The translations under genes and the position numbers were made by a program. Below are positions 1 through 8,615 of a DNA stretch of 64,000 nt, piece by piece (the first letter of the stretch is position 1; each line of letters starts with the position of its first letter). The DNA lies in the IMG/VR virus record IMGVR_UViG_3300009008_000010, positions 56,241-120,240 of that record, one strand, 5' to 3'. A model generated the notes under the pieces. The model was not told the origin of the DNA and did not search any database. It saw only the letters and a program-made list of their open reading frames with translations. The DNA is from a virus.

Positions 1-291
1 AAATATGAGCCTTTGGTTGATCCTAGACTACGAACACTCCAATCCATAGAGGGTTGTCTTTCACTCCGAAAGGACGATGGTTCGTTTCGGAGTTTCTTAG
101 TTAATCGCTACCCAAAGATAAAAGTTACAGGCAAATCTCTTGTAGTGGGAGAATATCCTGTAATACAGGATATAGATTTAAGACTGAGTGATGATAGGAT
201 GACAGTGGTTTTTCAGCATGAAATAGATCACCAGTTTGGCACTGAACGCCTCATATCTGTCATTGGTGAAGAAAAAGAAATTATTATCTAA
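1..291 (+). CDS. def: peptide deformylase, 5' end cut by window
   Basis: The frame is open from base 1, so the start lies outside the window. Deformylases remove the formyl group from the initiator Met of nascent proteins. Two of the three family motifs are visible: EGCLSL (its Cys is a metal ligand) and, near the C-terminus, QHEIDH (two His ligands and the catalytic Glu). The stretch RYPKIKVTG matches the beta-strand between them. Phage deformylases are known from marine myoviruses. It belongs with the IF-1, IF-3 and initiator-type tRNA genes further along. Confidence 0.85.
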   Translation, partial: KYEPLVDPRLRTLQSIEGCLSLRKDDGSFRSFLVNRYPKIKVTGKSLVVGEYPVIQDIDLRLSDDRMTVVFQHEIDHQFGTERLISVIGEEKEIII

Positions 292-340
292 ATTATTGCA
301 TGAAACTATTTATTGTGCATAAATAACATGTGGAGTAATG

Positions 341-1048
341 ATGCACAAAAACGTTAAAGATATTACAGGGCAACAATTCAACAATTGGACCGTTATTCAA
401 AAAAGCGAGTCTCGTCAAGGTAAGGCGTATTGGTTGTGTATTTGTAGGTGTGGGACTGAACAGATCGTATCTGGTTATAAATTAAGAAATGGTGCAAAAG
501 GTTGCAGGCGTTGCGCTGGCGTAGAAGATTTAAGTGGCAGAAAATTCGGCAGTTGGCTGGTGTTAAAGAGAGACTATTCAAAATCAGGCAATGTTTATTG
601 GTTGTGCCGATGTGATTGTGGGTTGGAGAAGCCTGTTTTGGGTTGTCACCTTGTTAGAAATAAAACATTAAGTTGCAGAAAGTGTTCCAATCATAAACAC
701 AAGGGTAAACTTAACGGTACTTTGATTGCTAGAATCAGATGGGGCGCAAAAAAAAGAGGTATTTTTATTGAAGACACAAATGCCTTTTTTAAATATGTTT
801 ATGATTTGTTTTATGAGGTTCAAGAAGGCAAGTGTGCGTTGACGGGTAGAGATATTACTATTGCTAATTGCAATAAAGAGCAAAAGTCTGGAATGGCTAC
901 TGCATCGTTGGATAGAATTGATTCATCTAAAGGTTACGTGAGAGGAAATGTGCAGTGGGTACATAAAGATGTAAATTTAATGAAGATGAATTTGGATCAA
1001 AAACACTTTGTTGATTTGTGTAGAGAGGTGGTTGAGTATGCTATCTAA
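341..1048 (+). CDS. HNH endonuclease with N-terminal zinc-finger repeats
   Basis: Two successive CxCG...CxxC modules (about residues 30-65 and 85-115) are followed by a C-terminal HNH-type fold: KCALTGRDI, then SLDRIDSSKGYVRGNVQWV, typical of phage homing-type endonucleases. A tandem ATG allows a start at 338 or 341; the second is better spaced from GTGGAG. The gene stands alone after a short AT-rich gap, as expected for a mobile endonuclease. Target site unknown. Confidence 0.8.
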   Translation: MHKNVKDITGQQFNNWTVIQKSESRQGKAYWLCICRCGTEQIVSGYKLRNGAKGCRRCAGVEDLSGRKFGSWLVLKRDYSKSGNVYWLCRCDCGLEKPVLGCHLVRNKTLSCRKCSNHKHKGKLNGTLIARIRWGAKKRGIFIEDTNAFFKYVYDLFYEVQEGKCALTGRDITIANCNKEQKSGMATASLDRIDSSKGYVRGNVQWVHKDVNLMKMNLDQKHFVDLCREVVEYAI

Positions 1049-1313
1049 AGAACATTTGAATTGTTATTGTCTTCCTTACGGCGGTCCTTCAAGGTGCAAA
1101 TACCTTGCAGAAGACGACAATCACATGGGAAGATTTTTCTGTCTTAAAAAATCTGTCAAGAAGAAAGTTGTAGATGCTGAGCTAAATGAGATTCTTAAAA
1201 CCTTAAAAGGCAAAGGCAAAGATCCCTCAAAACAAGGCATCCCTCTAGGAAACAATTGTCCTGGTTTCATTTTGTTAAAAAACAAAGAGCAGGGTCTTGA
1301 TGTTCAAGATTAG
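1038..1313 (+). CDS. small cysteine-containing protein, function unknown
   Basis: 91 residues, overlapping the HNH gene by 11 bases. The ATG at 1038 follows GAGAGG. Cysteines cluster near the N-terminus (CYC, SRC, FFC) with another in NNCPG, so metal binding is possible. The middle is Lys-rich. I do not recognise the family. Confidence 0.65.
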   Translation: MLSKEHLNCYCLPYGGPSRCKYLAEDDNHMGRFFCLKKSVKKKVVDAELNEILKTLKGKGKDPSKQGIPLGNNCPGFILLKNKEQGLDVQD

Positions 1314-1813
1314 ACTTTAATGCCAAACTTTCTCTGATTTCGCTTGATAACCATTAGTATCTCTTTTTCGACACCGATGGTCATAGCTTTGCTGAATACA
1401 GCGTTTTCAACATCTATGTCGTTAAATTTAACCACCTCTTCAGCTAGGATTTCTAGCGCCTTTTCGTTCTTTGAGTATTTCTCTCTGTAATACATCAATA
1501 GGAACATTAAGACTATCACAATTGTGGCAAAGGCAAAGATCAACCCGCCCGATCCCTGAAACATCTGAAATCCAGAGTTTTCGTTGCTGCTGTTGACTAA
1601 GCCTTGTTGTAGGTTGTTAATGCTATCGGCATTAATCTCGCTTTGGTGTTGAAGATTACCTACTTCTAAATTGATTGAGTTTTGCAATTCCTGCAACTCT
1701 TGAATCTGCCCTCCTTGGTTATCAATGTCATTCTGCATATCGCTGATTGGAGACATGTTGCCACAACCAGGGAAGAATAAAATCAGTGCAAGCAGTGCAA
1801 GTAGATTTTTCAT
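1310..1813 (-). CDS. membrane-anchored coiled-coil lipoprotein
   Basis: The N-terminal hydrophobic run ends in a lipobox-like FPGC (residues 14-17), predicting lipid attachment. A Gln/Leu/Asn-rich coiled coil follows (about residues 25-80), then a transmembrane helix (about 90-110) and a charged tail. A lipid anchor, coiled coil and membrane span could suit a lysis or superinfection-exclusion role, but this is inference. Convergent with the upstream gene, overlapping by 4 bases. Confidence 0.7.
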   Translation of the reverse strand: MKNLLALLALILFFPGCGNMSPISDMQNDIDNQGGQIQELQELQNSINLEVGNLQHQSEINADSINNLQQGLVNSSNENSGFQMFQGSGGLIFAFATIVIVLMFLLMYYREKYSKNEKALEILAEEVVKFNDIDVENAVFSKAMTIGVEKEILMVIKRNQRKFGIKV

Positions 1814-1867
1814 TTTATACCCCCTTGACTGTTATATATATGCTTCTGACCTCATAGAAAAATGGTG

Positions 1868-1896
1868 TTGACGAGATCAATTAAAGCGGCTAGAAT
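1868..1896 (+). promoter_or_regulatory. sigma70-type promoter
   Basis: TTGACG at 1868-1873, a 17-base spacer, then TAGAAT at 1891-1896. The predicted start of transcription is about 28 bases before the ATG at 1931. Confidence 0.65.
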
Positions 1897-1930
1897 TAAA
1901 TATCATTTGACTTCGAGATAGGAGGCTCCG

Positions 1931-2278
1931 ATGCGGAAAGAGAAGGAAGTAAACTTTGATGGGTTGGATGACAAACAGAAATGGGAGATTTGTAAGGATC
2001 TTATAACGTTATTTTTTTGCGACAAGCAATTTACATGGGGTGGGCCGATTCCGGCAAGTAAATTGCATTCAAACCGTAATGTCCGTCGTGTTATGAATAC
2101 CACCATAAGCGAAGGCGTAAGTAAGTTCTACGCAGCAGTTTGGGATGAATGGCCCAATGCTCAACAACGGTTGGTGGATGTGTTGAATCAATGCGCTAAA
2201 CGACATATCCCCAAACAGTTCGCTGCTGGTATTATGTTGATGTATTTTAATCTTTGTGAGGGTGTCCAAATTGCGTGA
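1931..2278 (+). CDS. hypothetical protein
   Basis: 115 residues. A strong ribosome site (ATAGGAGG) lies 8 bases before the ATG and a good promoter lies upstream. Predicted mostly helical; it contains DKQKWEICKDLITLFF and a C-terminal hydrophobic helix. No family recognised. Confidence 0.7.
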   Translation: MRKEKEVNFDGLDDKQKWEICKDLITLFFCDKQFTWGGPIPASKLHSNRNVRRVMNTTISEGVSKFYAAVWDEWPNAQQRLVDVLNQCAKRHIPKQFAAGIMLMYFNLCEGVQIA

Positions 2279-2564
2279 TTTGAAGTTAATATCTGGCGAG
2301 TTCTTTGACTTAACACTTCCAAAGGAGAAGTTGTATCTGCTCAAGTATTTTGATACGGAAGTGCAGTTGCAGTTTTTGTATTACTACCACATTTTCCGTT
2401 CTACAGACAGATTCATACAACATACGGGGCACCTTGTTAGCAAAAGGTGGTTGAATGACCTGAAGAACAAGTATGAAAAACTTGTAGAAACTCACGATAA
2501 TGCCAAAAGCAACTTAGATTTAGATATTTTGGCTGAAATAACTTCGGGTAAATTTAAGTTATGA
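2256..2564 (+). CDS. hypothetical protein
   Basis: 102 residues, overlapping the previous gene by 23 bases and beginning with GTG; a downstream GTG is an alternative start. The middle is aromatic-rich (QLQFLYYYHIF). No recognised domain. Confidence 0.6.
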   Translation: MRVSKLRDLKLISGEFFDLTLPKEKLYLLKYFDTEVQLQFLYYYHIFRSTDRFIQHTGHLVSKRWLNDLKNKYEKLVETHDNAKSNLDLDILAEITSGKFKL

Positions 2565-2582
2565 GTTGCTACATAAGATATT

Positions 2583-3134
2583 ATGGCACTAAAATCATTT
2601 AAAGAATTTCTTGCACAGAGGGAATCTAGTGCATTTACCAGAACGAGAAAACAGGCAATGTTGGGCTTAGGGCCTGATATACCAGACGCCTCTACCCATT
2701 CTCGTTCAACTTGCGATCCCACTCTTCTCGATTACAAAGAGAAGCGAAAAAAGAAGAAAAAAGGCAAGAAAAAGAAAAAGAAGATGTTTGACGAATCTTC
2801 AGATGAATCTTTAAATGAGGCCAAAACCCCGCGTCCGGTCAACAAGCAGATTGATAAATGGTTGGATGCTGTAGACGGTTTAAAGAAAGATGTGGATGAG
2901 CTAGATGATGCTCCTGATGAAGACGAAGACGAAATCGGTCATCACATTCCAAGAGACGCAGATGAGCTTGAAGATTTAGAAGATGAAATCGGTGGCTTGG
3001 AAGATGATGTTGAGGATTTAGAAGACGACATAGATGATCAGGAAGATGACATGGAAGATGCGGCTGAAGAAGGCCCAAAATCCTTCCAGTCTTGGATGAA
3101 AAACAAGGATAAAACCCCACCTATAGACGCTTAA
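2583..3134 (+). CDS. putative internal capsid protein with capsid-targeting N-terminus; Lys-rich then acidic
   Basis: The N-terminus SFKEFLAQRE resembles the T4 capsid-targeting sequence that ends in an L/I-x-E processing site, shared with four other proteins in this window. A run of about 20 Lys (residues 52-67) is followed by a long Asp/Glu-rich tail with a predicted coiled coil. The strong charge separation suits a DNA- or scaffold-binding internal protein. Packaging and cleavage are inferred from T4 internal proteins. Confidence 0.65.
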   Translation: MALKSFKEFLAQRESSAFTRTRKQAMLGLGPDIPDASTHSRSTCDPTLLDYKEKRKKKKKGKKKKKKMFDESSDESLNEAKTPRPVNKQIDKWLDAVDGLKKDVDELDDAPDEDEDEIGHHIPRDADELEDLEDEIGGLEDDVEDLEDDIDDQEDDMEDAAEEGPKSFQSWMKNKDKTPPIDA

Positions 3135-3162
3135 TAATTTCCTAGCCATAGTAAATATTACT

Positions 3163-3681
3163 ATGGAGTTTATCAATGTTCCCCGGCTAGGGAAGAAGCG
3201 GGACGAATTCATTAAATTGCTCAACAAGAGAGTTGGTAAAGGCAATTGGTATTGGGCTTTCCAAATAGGGAAGAATCTCTATTCTTGGGAATTTGGCCTA
3301 CAATTATATGAAGACTCCTATTGGCTTTATTTAAAAGATCACTTGACTTTGTTGAAAGAAATCGTTACAAAGTATGGAGATGTTTACGTTGTAGATAAGA
3401 AGGATCTTAAATCGGGTCTTGATTATAAAAAACAATCCCAATACGAAGACCATTATGCTGACATTGCTATCAGACGTTCATTGAGGCGATTAGGCGTTTG
3501 GTTCAAAGGGGATAAGTTGTTGAAAATATCAGAATCAGATTTAAGTGAAAACAAAGTGCCTTTTCATCTAACTCATTTATTGAAAAACAGACCAGTTGGA
3601 GACTTTTTAAATACCAGGGTTGCTGTAGTCGTCGTAGAAATAGGTGACAAGCATGAACTGGGAGAAAGGTTAATTAAATGA
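3163..3681 (+). CDS. hypothetical protein
   Basis: 172 residues, rich in Trp/Tyr in its first third (GNWYWAFQIG, DSYWLYL), ending in a beta-rich segment (TRVAVVVVEIGDK). Looks like a compact alpha/beta domain. No family recognised; overlaps the next start by 4 bases. Confidence 0.65.
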   Translation: MEFINVPRLGKKRDEFIKLLNKRVGKGNWYWAFQIGKNLYSWEFGLQLYEDSYWLYLKDHLTLLKEIVTKYGDVYVVDKKDLKSGLDYKKQSQYEDHYADIAIRRSLRRLGVWFKGDKLLKISESDLSENKVPFHLTHLLKNRPVGDFLNTRVAVVVVEIGDKHELGERLIK

Positions 3682-3857
3682 GAGAAGATGGTGAACCGAT
3701 TACCACTGAACAAGAGTTGAAAGAGCTTTTGATCAGGATTCGTAAAGGATCGTTAGAAAGTGAAAGTGCCCGTGATTTTATATCGTGGGTGCAGGAAATC
3801 TTAATTGAACATCCATTATTAGAGGAGGATGACGATGGAGAAGATGGAATTTCATAA
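3678..3857 (+). CDS. small acidic hypothetical protein
   Basis: 59 residues starting at ATG 3678, with GGAG just upstream inside the previous gene. Helical, Glu-rich, ending in a poly-acidic stretch (LEEDDDGEDG). Its 3' end overlaps the next gene, as in a translationally coupled pair. Confidence 0.55.
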   Translation: MREDGEPITTEQELKELLIRIRKGSLESESARDFISWVQEILIEHPLLEEDDDGEDGIS

Positions 3858-4149
3858 ACCTCGATTGCCCCATGTGACAATGAAGGAATTGAGGGAACAG
3901 GATGAAGTGTCGTTTGAAATAGTGATGACAGTCGTAAGAAATGCTGCATTGATGCTATATCATGCTAATCCAGCTACTTACGAACTGGGCTTAGAAAAGT
4001 GCGAAGAAGCCATTTTAGACATGCTCGATGAAGGGACAGCTAAGATAATGTGGGATGAACATGATTTCGATCCAGAGGAAGATCGTGTTTGGATTGGGTA
4101 TTTCCACTCCACTACTGGCGAATATCACCCTCCTGCATTTGCTGAATAA
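3835..4149 (+). CDS. hypothetical protein
   Basis: 104 residues. AGAGGAGG seven bases upstream favours ATG 3835 over 3829. Acidic C-terminal half with FDPEEDRVWIGYF. Two bases separate it from the dCMP deaminase gene. Unknown function. Confidence 0.65.
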   Translation: MEKMEFHKPRLPHVTMKELREQDEVSFEIVMTVVRNAALMLYHANPATYELGLEKCEEAILDMLDEGTAKIMWDEHDFDPEEDRVWIGYFHSTTGEYHPPAFAE

Positions 4150-4151
4150 CT

Positions 4152-4622
4152 ATGAACTGGGACGAATATTTTTTCGATATAATCGAATCTGTATTAAAAA
4201 AATCTAAAGATCCAAGCACTCGCGTTGGGTCCATAATTGTTTCCCCAGACCATGAAATCGTCTCTACTGGTTTCAATGGTTTTCCTAAACGTGTTCAGGA
4301 TGTTTCTAATAACCTCAAAAATATTGAGGCGAGATATGAGCGATCCCAGAAGTTGCTTTTCACAGAACATGCTGAAAGGAACGCCATTTACGCCGCCGCC
4401 CGCAGAGGTACACCATTAGATGGATGCACAATCTATGTTGATTGGACCCCTTGTGCAGATTGCATGAGGGGTATTATTCAGTCTGGGATTGTAGAAGTTG
4501 TTCTTAATGGGCGCAGCGAATCATTTAATAATGAGGCGCTACAGAAAAGGTGGGCAGATCACATCGAATGCTCAAATACTATGGCAAGTGAGGCCGGTGT
4601 TTTGATAAGGGTGTGGAAATAG
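4152..4622 (+). CDS. deoxycytidylate deaminase
   Basis: Converts dCMP to dUMP, feeding thymidylate synthesis during phage replication. The zinc signature is complete: HAERNAIY (His ligand and catalytic Glu, about residue 75) and PCADCMRGI (two Cys ligands, about 100). The N-terminal RVGSIIVSP and GFNGFP segments match the family. Length 156 fits the T4-type enzyme, although some of those carry an extra zinc insert not seen here. Confidence 0.9.
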   Translation: MNWDEYFFDIIESVLKKSKDPSTRVGSIIVSPDHEIVSTGFNGFPKRVQDVSNNLKNIEARYERSQKLLFTEHAERNAIYAAARRGTPLDGCTIYVDWTPCADCMRGIIQSGIVEVVLNGRSESFNNEALQKRWADHIECSNTMASEAGVLIRVWK

Positions 4623-4649
4623 ATTTTATTGGTGATATATACCTTTACT

Positions 4650-5438
4650 ATGACATGTAAAAGCTCAGGATGTGGAAATACGATGGATGCCCCGATTGTT
4701 CGCAATTCAGGGTGTCCCGACAAATTTGGATGTGGCCCAGATGTTTGCCCAGATTTTGTAATAAGGCGAAATGATTCTCTGCCTTCTTTCAAGTTGCTTG
4801 TCGAAGATTGCGATGGGCCGCTAGATTTAGAGGACGAAGACATCATTGTTGAAGCCAATATGTGGGCCAGAGTAAAATTAAAGGCCGCTCTTACCGCAGA
4901 TGCTACGTCATTTAGACTAGCAGATGATATTGGGTTTGAGCAGGTAATGACTGGGGATATTATTATTATGGAACGGGTTCGTGCGCCCGAACATATGATA
5001 GTCACTGGATTTGATGAAGTGAATAAATTGATTCATGTTACTCGTGGCTACAATGCTACTATACCCTCAGCGTGGAAAAAAGGGGCGGTTATGAGGGTTT
5101 TTCGCATGATAAATGCCCCAGCCGCAATTGAGTTAATTAAGCAAGATATACTAAGCCCTGATGGGTCTACAGAAGAAGATGTTTTAACAGATACTTTTTT
5201 GGTGTATGAGTGGAATACTGGTAACACCTGTCTTCCTGGTTGTTATTATTTTGAGTTTAAAGTGTTGAAGCAAGAAGAAGGTGCTGAACCACATACACAC
5301 ACACCAAGCGTAAGTTCTACTCCAAGCGTCAGTTCAATTCCCTGCGGGGCTACTGGCATTGAGTGGATAAGAAGGTTCCCTGTATCGGGAGAGGGGTTTT
5401 TAATTCAAATAGTTGATTCTCCAACATCGGAACCGTAA
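4650..5438 (+). CDS. putative baseplate or tail structural protein, BppU-like N-terminus
   Basis: 262 residues from ATG 4650. After a Cys-rich beginning, residues 40-75 (RRNDSLPSF, DCDGPLDLED) resemble the N-terminal domain of BppU-type baseplate upper proteins. The rest is beta-rich with a Ser/Thr/Pro linker (TPSVSSTPSVSS) before a C-terminal strand. Structural role inferred; a start at 4629 is also open. Confidence 0.5.
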   Translation: MTCKSSGCGNTMDAPIVRNSGCPDKFGCGPDVCPDFVIRRNDSLPSFKLLVEDCDGPLDLEDEDIIVEANMWARVKLKAALTADATSFRLADDIGFEQVMTGDIIIMERVRAPEHMIVTGFDEVNKLIHVTRGYNATIPSAWKKGAVMRVFRMINAPAAIELIKQDILSPDGSTEEDVLTDTFLVYEWNTGNTCLPGCYYFEFKVLKQEEGAEPHTHTPSVSSTPSVSSIPCGATGIEWIRRFPVSGEGFLIQIVDSPTSEP

Positions 5439-5451
5439 AACGAAACGAAAT

Positions 5452-5973
5452 ATGAAAAAGAAAGAAAAAAACAAGTTCACAAGAGTAAACGATCAGATTA
5501 GAATTTCTCCTGTTCGTGTTGTAAAAGATGGTGAACAATTAGGCGTTATGCCTTTAGATAAAGCTAAAAGGCTGGCCAGAAATGCAAAGCTGGATCTCGT
5601 AGAGATAGCTCCGCAAGCCAGACCACCAGTTTGTAATATTATTGATTATGGTAAATTTCGTTACCAGCAATCAATTAAAGAAAAAGAGATAAAACAAAAA
5701 TCCAAGACTTCAGAAGTTAAAGAAATTCGTCTTTCGCCTAAAATTGCTGTTCACGATATAGATACGAAAACGAAAGCGGCTCGCAAGTTTTTAGAGCAAG
5801 GTAAGAAGGTGCAGTTTAATTTACTATTTAAAGGTCGTGACTTAGCACATAAAGACACGGGCTTTGCAGTGGTTAAAAGAATGGCAGAAAACCTTGAGGA
5901 CGTTGCTCAAGTAGAATTGAAACCTAAACTCGATGGCAAACGTCTTATATGTAGACTTGAACCCAAAAGGTAA
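5452..5973 (+). CDS. infC: translation initiation factor IF-3
   Basis: 173 residues, the normal two-domain length. The N-domain starts FTRVNDQIR and contains DLVEIAP and PPVCNIIDYGKFRYQ. A Lys-rich linker (about 70-85) leads to the C-domain with KEIRLSPKIAVHD, VQFNLLFKGRD and ending ICRLEPK. IF-3 binds the 30S subunit, blocks 50S joining and proofreads initiator tRNA. Bacterial infC often starts with a rare codon; this copy has ATG at 5452, so it is probably free of that feedback. Phage copies are rare and pair here with IF-1 at 21698. Confidence 0.95.
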   Translation: MKKKEKNKFTRVNDQIRISPVRVVKDGEQLGVMPLDKAKRLARNAKLDLVEIAPQARPPVCNIIDYGKFRYQQSIKEKEIKQKSKTSEVKEIRLSPKIAVHDIDTKTKAARKFLEQGKKVQFNLLFKGRDLAHKDTGFAVVKRMAENLEDVAQVELKPKLDGKRLICRLEPKR

Positions 5974-5974
5974 C

Positions 5975-6883
5975 ATGGATATTAAAAAAACAATTCAGCA
6001 GGCCGTTGAACTACAGATGCTATGTAATGAGCCATTTGACTCTAGTGCTGTGCGCTTTAATTTATTGAATTGTTTTTTGCCAAAACCGCATCGTTTTAGT
6101 TCTCAATTATCTCCTATGAATCCCAAAGTAGTAGGAATGTTGGGAGATGTGGGCTGGAAGTTGGCTCTCTTAGCTGTTGCTTTTGATGATAATGTTAATC
6201 ATCCTGATATTCACAATGCTCTTGGTGGTGCTTTTAAGTTAGAAAGCAAATTTGCTCAGTCAATTGATGAATTTCTCAAGATGGCTCGAATGCTAGTTCC
6301 ACACATGCAGAGCACCCATAAAAATCATAATTTTGATTACTTCATCAAGAAAGACAAGGCGGTTAGAAAGATTCTTCCTAGATTGGGGACGCCTCATGTG
6401 GTCCGGTTTTTAAAGGAAAAAAACAGAACTACATGTAGACTAGAAAAGGAATCTTTTAACCTAGATTTGCCACATACGCTTCCTATCTGGGAGAGAATGA
6501 ATAGTGCTTCTTTTTGGGACTATGTAAGATTTAATACTCCCACAGCAAAGGATCTGAGGAAAGAAGATTTATACAAGCACCAACCTTATTTCGGTTTTAA
6601 TCGCATCACCATGACTAATGCTGGCGTGCTGCTTTCTCTTAAAAAACCGTTCATACCAGGAAAACACCTTATAGCCAGAGTGGTTCCAGTTGTTCCATCT
6701 TCTGATCATAGCCAGTGGTCTTGGTTGCCTGACCACGCCAAATATGTTTTAGAAAAGTTGGAAGAATTTCCTGATGCAGGCAATCGAGCCATTTTTGATT
6801 ATTTTTGGGCAATAACGATAGGTAATGACTCTATTCTTTTAGGCGAACGTGAGAAACGTTGCTACTTCATTACTATGTTATAG
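5975..6883 (+). CDS. hypothetical protein
   Basis: 302 residues, starting one base after the IF-3 stop with AAAGG upstream. No motif recognised; a central helical part (QSIDEFLKMARMLVPHM) and a beta-rich C-terminal half (PGKHLIARVVPVVPS). Likely cotranscribed with IF-3 and the co-chaperonin. Confidence 0.7.
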   Translation: MDIKKTIQQAVELQMLCNEPFDSSAVRFNLLNCFLPKPHRFSSQLSPMNPKVVGMLGDVGWKLALLAVAFDDNVNHPDIHNALGGAFKLESKFAQSIDEFLKMARMLVPHMQSTHKNHNFDYFIKKDKAVRKILPRLGTPHVVRFLKEKNRTTCRLEKESFNLDLPHTLPIWERMNSASFWDYVRFNTPTAKDLRKEDLYKHQPYFGFNRITMTNAGVLLSLKKPFIPGKHLIARVVPVVPSSDHSQWSWLPDHAKYVLEKLEEFPDAGNRAIFDYFWAITIGNDSILLGEREKRCYFITML

Positions 6884-6903
6884 AAAGAACCGAAAGGAAT
6901 AAA

Positions 6904-7221
6904 ATGGGCGTTGCAAAGATTTCAGACATTAGAGCTACTGGTATGTCTATTTTGGTAGAATTAATCAATCCAGAAGAGATGATACAAACCACCATCATTA
7001 CTCCTGAAGGAGGCGCGAAAGATTTGATTGATGGTGCCTCTCAGGCTTACATTTTAAGTTTGGGTCCAAAAGTAGACCCAGAAGAATGGGGTTTTGATGA
7101 GGGTGATAGGGTGATGTTTTCAGGTAATTTTGTGCCTGCTTATAACTTCGATGAGAGCAAGAGGGCTAAGGGCACAATTGACCCTCATAGCATAAAAGCT
7201 GTTTTTGATGAGGCAGAGTGA
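6904..7221 (+). CDS. co-chaperonin, GroES / T4 gp31-like
   Basis: 105 residues. The pattern ATGMSILVELI, a mobile-loop region with TTIITPEGG, then AYILSLGP and FDEGDRVMFSG follows the GroES beta-barrel. T4 gp31 replaces GroES so that host GroEL can fold the large capsid protein; a similar role is inferred. AAAGGAAT precedes the ATG. The J-domain gene overlaps its stop. Confidence 0.8.
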   Translation: MGVAKISDIRATGMSILVELINPEEMIQTTIITPEGGAKDLIDGASQAYILSLGPKVDPEEWGFDEGDRVMFSGNFVPAYNFDESKRAKGTIDPHSIKAVFDEAE

Positions 7222-7526
7222 ATTATTACGAGATTTTGAGTGTAGCCACGGATGCCAGCATTGAACAGATAAATATTGCTTATCGTAGGCTGGCTATCAA
7301 GAGTCACCCCGATGCAGGAGGCGACCCAGAGCAATTTAAAAAATTCACTGAGGCATATGATACATTAGGCGATCCTGTTAAAAGAATGGCCTACGATAAG
7401 CAATATAAGGTTTATAATGTTTGCTACAACAGAGATGCAAGATTAATAATGCCGCTCTGTAAAAAAAAGACTCATAGGGAATTATTAGATGAGTTAGTAA
7501 ATACAGAGTGGGAGGTAAACAGATGA
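7218..7526 (+). CDS. J-domain (DnaJ-like) protein
   Basis: 102 residues; GTG start overlapping the co-chaperonin stop by 4 bases. A complete J domain (about 1-62): YYEILSV, AYRRLAIKSHPDAGGD with the essential HPD, and AYDTLGDPVKRMAYD. It lacks the Gly-rich and zinc domains of DnaJ, so it probably stimulates host DnaK for a phage-specific task. Confidence 0.88.
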   Translation: MNYYEILSVATDASIEQINIAYRRLAIKSHPDAGGDPEQFKKFTEAYDTLGDPVKRMAYDKQYKVYNVCYNRDARLIMPLCKKKTHRELLDELVNTEWEVNR

Positions 7527-7762
7527 AGAAAACCAAGAATAAGAATACCATAATAATTATTGCTGTTGTGCTGGGTGCTGCCCTTATAGGATTTCAGGGG
7601 TGTGATATGCTGATGGACAAGATAGCTGATAGGGTTATCGAAAAGCTAGAAAAAGATTATTCTCCGTCACCTTATGGACCGGGACTTGATCCAGATAGGG
7701 TTGATGTGAATGCTTTTGCTAGGCCCCAACAGCAACAAATCCCTCAACAGCCGCCTAATTAA
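7523..7762 (+). CDS. small lipoprotein
   Basis: 79 residues. Lys-rich start, a hydrophobic helix, and the lipobox GFQGC (residues 23-27). The mature part is short, with a Gln/Pro-rich tail (RPQQQQIPQQPP). GGGAGG precedes the ATG. Possibly a lysis or surface-exclusion lipoprotein; inference only. Confidence 0.7.
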   Translation: MKKTKNKNTIIIIAVVLGAALIGFQGCDMLMDKIADRVIEKLEKDYSPSPYGPGLDPDRVDVNAFARPQQQQIPQQPPN

Positions 7763-8174
7763 TTTCGCCATATCTAATATGCAGATTGCCGTGAGGGTCG
7801 TGTCCTTGACAGTAGAGCTTGATATGTTTCTTGAGCAGACCCTCTGCCCCTTCTCTTGCATTATAACCCTTTATCCAGTTTTTCAGGGCATCGTGATATA
7901 GATCCACAGACTTTGTTCCCTGTCTTGTGTTTATCATCACCTTCCATCTCTCCCTGCCGGGAGTAGCTTGTATGATTTCCCCTTCTATCGTTTGATTGGG
8001 GTAGTCATCCCAGACTAAATCTGTACTTGCAAATCTTGGTATATGACTGGGCATTGATTCTGATCCTGTCCCTGTGCTGGGAAGGTACGCACCTTTACCG
8101 CCTCCTGAAGCACCATCGTTGTGCGTGCCCACAGTTAATTCTTCTCGCAATAGAAATTCTTTAAAACTAAGCAT
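7755..8174 (-). CDS. putative internal capsid protein with capsid-targeting N-terminus
   Basis: 139 residues beginning MLSFKEFLLREE, matching the capsid-targeting pattern F-K-E-F-L...E of this window. A Gly/Ser linker follows (residues 20-35), then a beta-rich domain (about 55-139) with EGEIIQATPGRERWKVMIN. Divergent from the gene at 8220; the AT-rich gap holds TATATT-type elements for both strands. Confidence 0.6.
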   Translation of the reverse strand: MLSFKEFLLREELTVGTHNDGASGGGKGAYLPSTGTGSESMPSHIPRFASTDLVWDDYPNQTIEGEIIQATPGRERWKVMINTRQGTKSVDLYHDALKNWIKGYNAREGAEGLLKKHIKLYCQGHDPHGNLHIRYGEIN

Positions 8175-8219
8175 GATTACTATTTTATATTACACACGTC
8201 CTTTATTATATGTATTGCC

Positions 8220-8615
8220 ATGCCTAAATATTACGAAGAGGGTAAACCCTTTAAATTTATCTTAGATGATGATCCAGAAGTCATCCCTGTTGAGGAGAAA
8301 GACTCCAGAGTAAAGATAAATAATGTCTCAAATGTCATCCCTTTGCGGATTGGTTGTGAAATAGATGGTGAACCACACGAAATTTCTGGGTATGTGGATT
8401 ATGAGACTCAGAGGGTCATCATTCCTGATGGGAATAATATTCCAGATTTGGAAGAGTTCAAAGAGCAAGTCATGCTTTTCTTGCGTAGGCGAGCTATGAG
8501 GTATGCACCTTTGAACAAGGATATTCCACCCGAAGTTTATGACCAACTCAAGAAAGGCCAATCATACGGAAATCCCAAGAATATGAAGCCTGAAGATTTT
8601 AGGAGACAACAATAA
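8220..8615 (+). CDS. hypothetical protein
   Basis: 131 residues, acidic N-terminus, beta-rich middle (EPHEISGYVDYETQRVIIP), helical C-terminus. The stop overlaps the next ATG by one base, so translation is probably coupled. Unknown. Confidence 0.65.
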   Translation: MPKYYEEGKPFKFILDDDPEVIPVEEKDSRVKINNVSNVIPLRIGCEIDGEPHEISGYVDYETQRVIIPDGNNIPDLEEFKEQVMLFLRRRAMRYAPLNKDIPPEVYDQLKKGQSYGNPKNMKPEDFRRQQ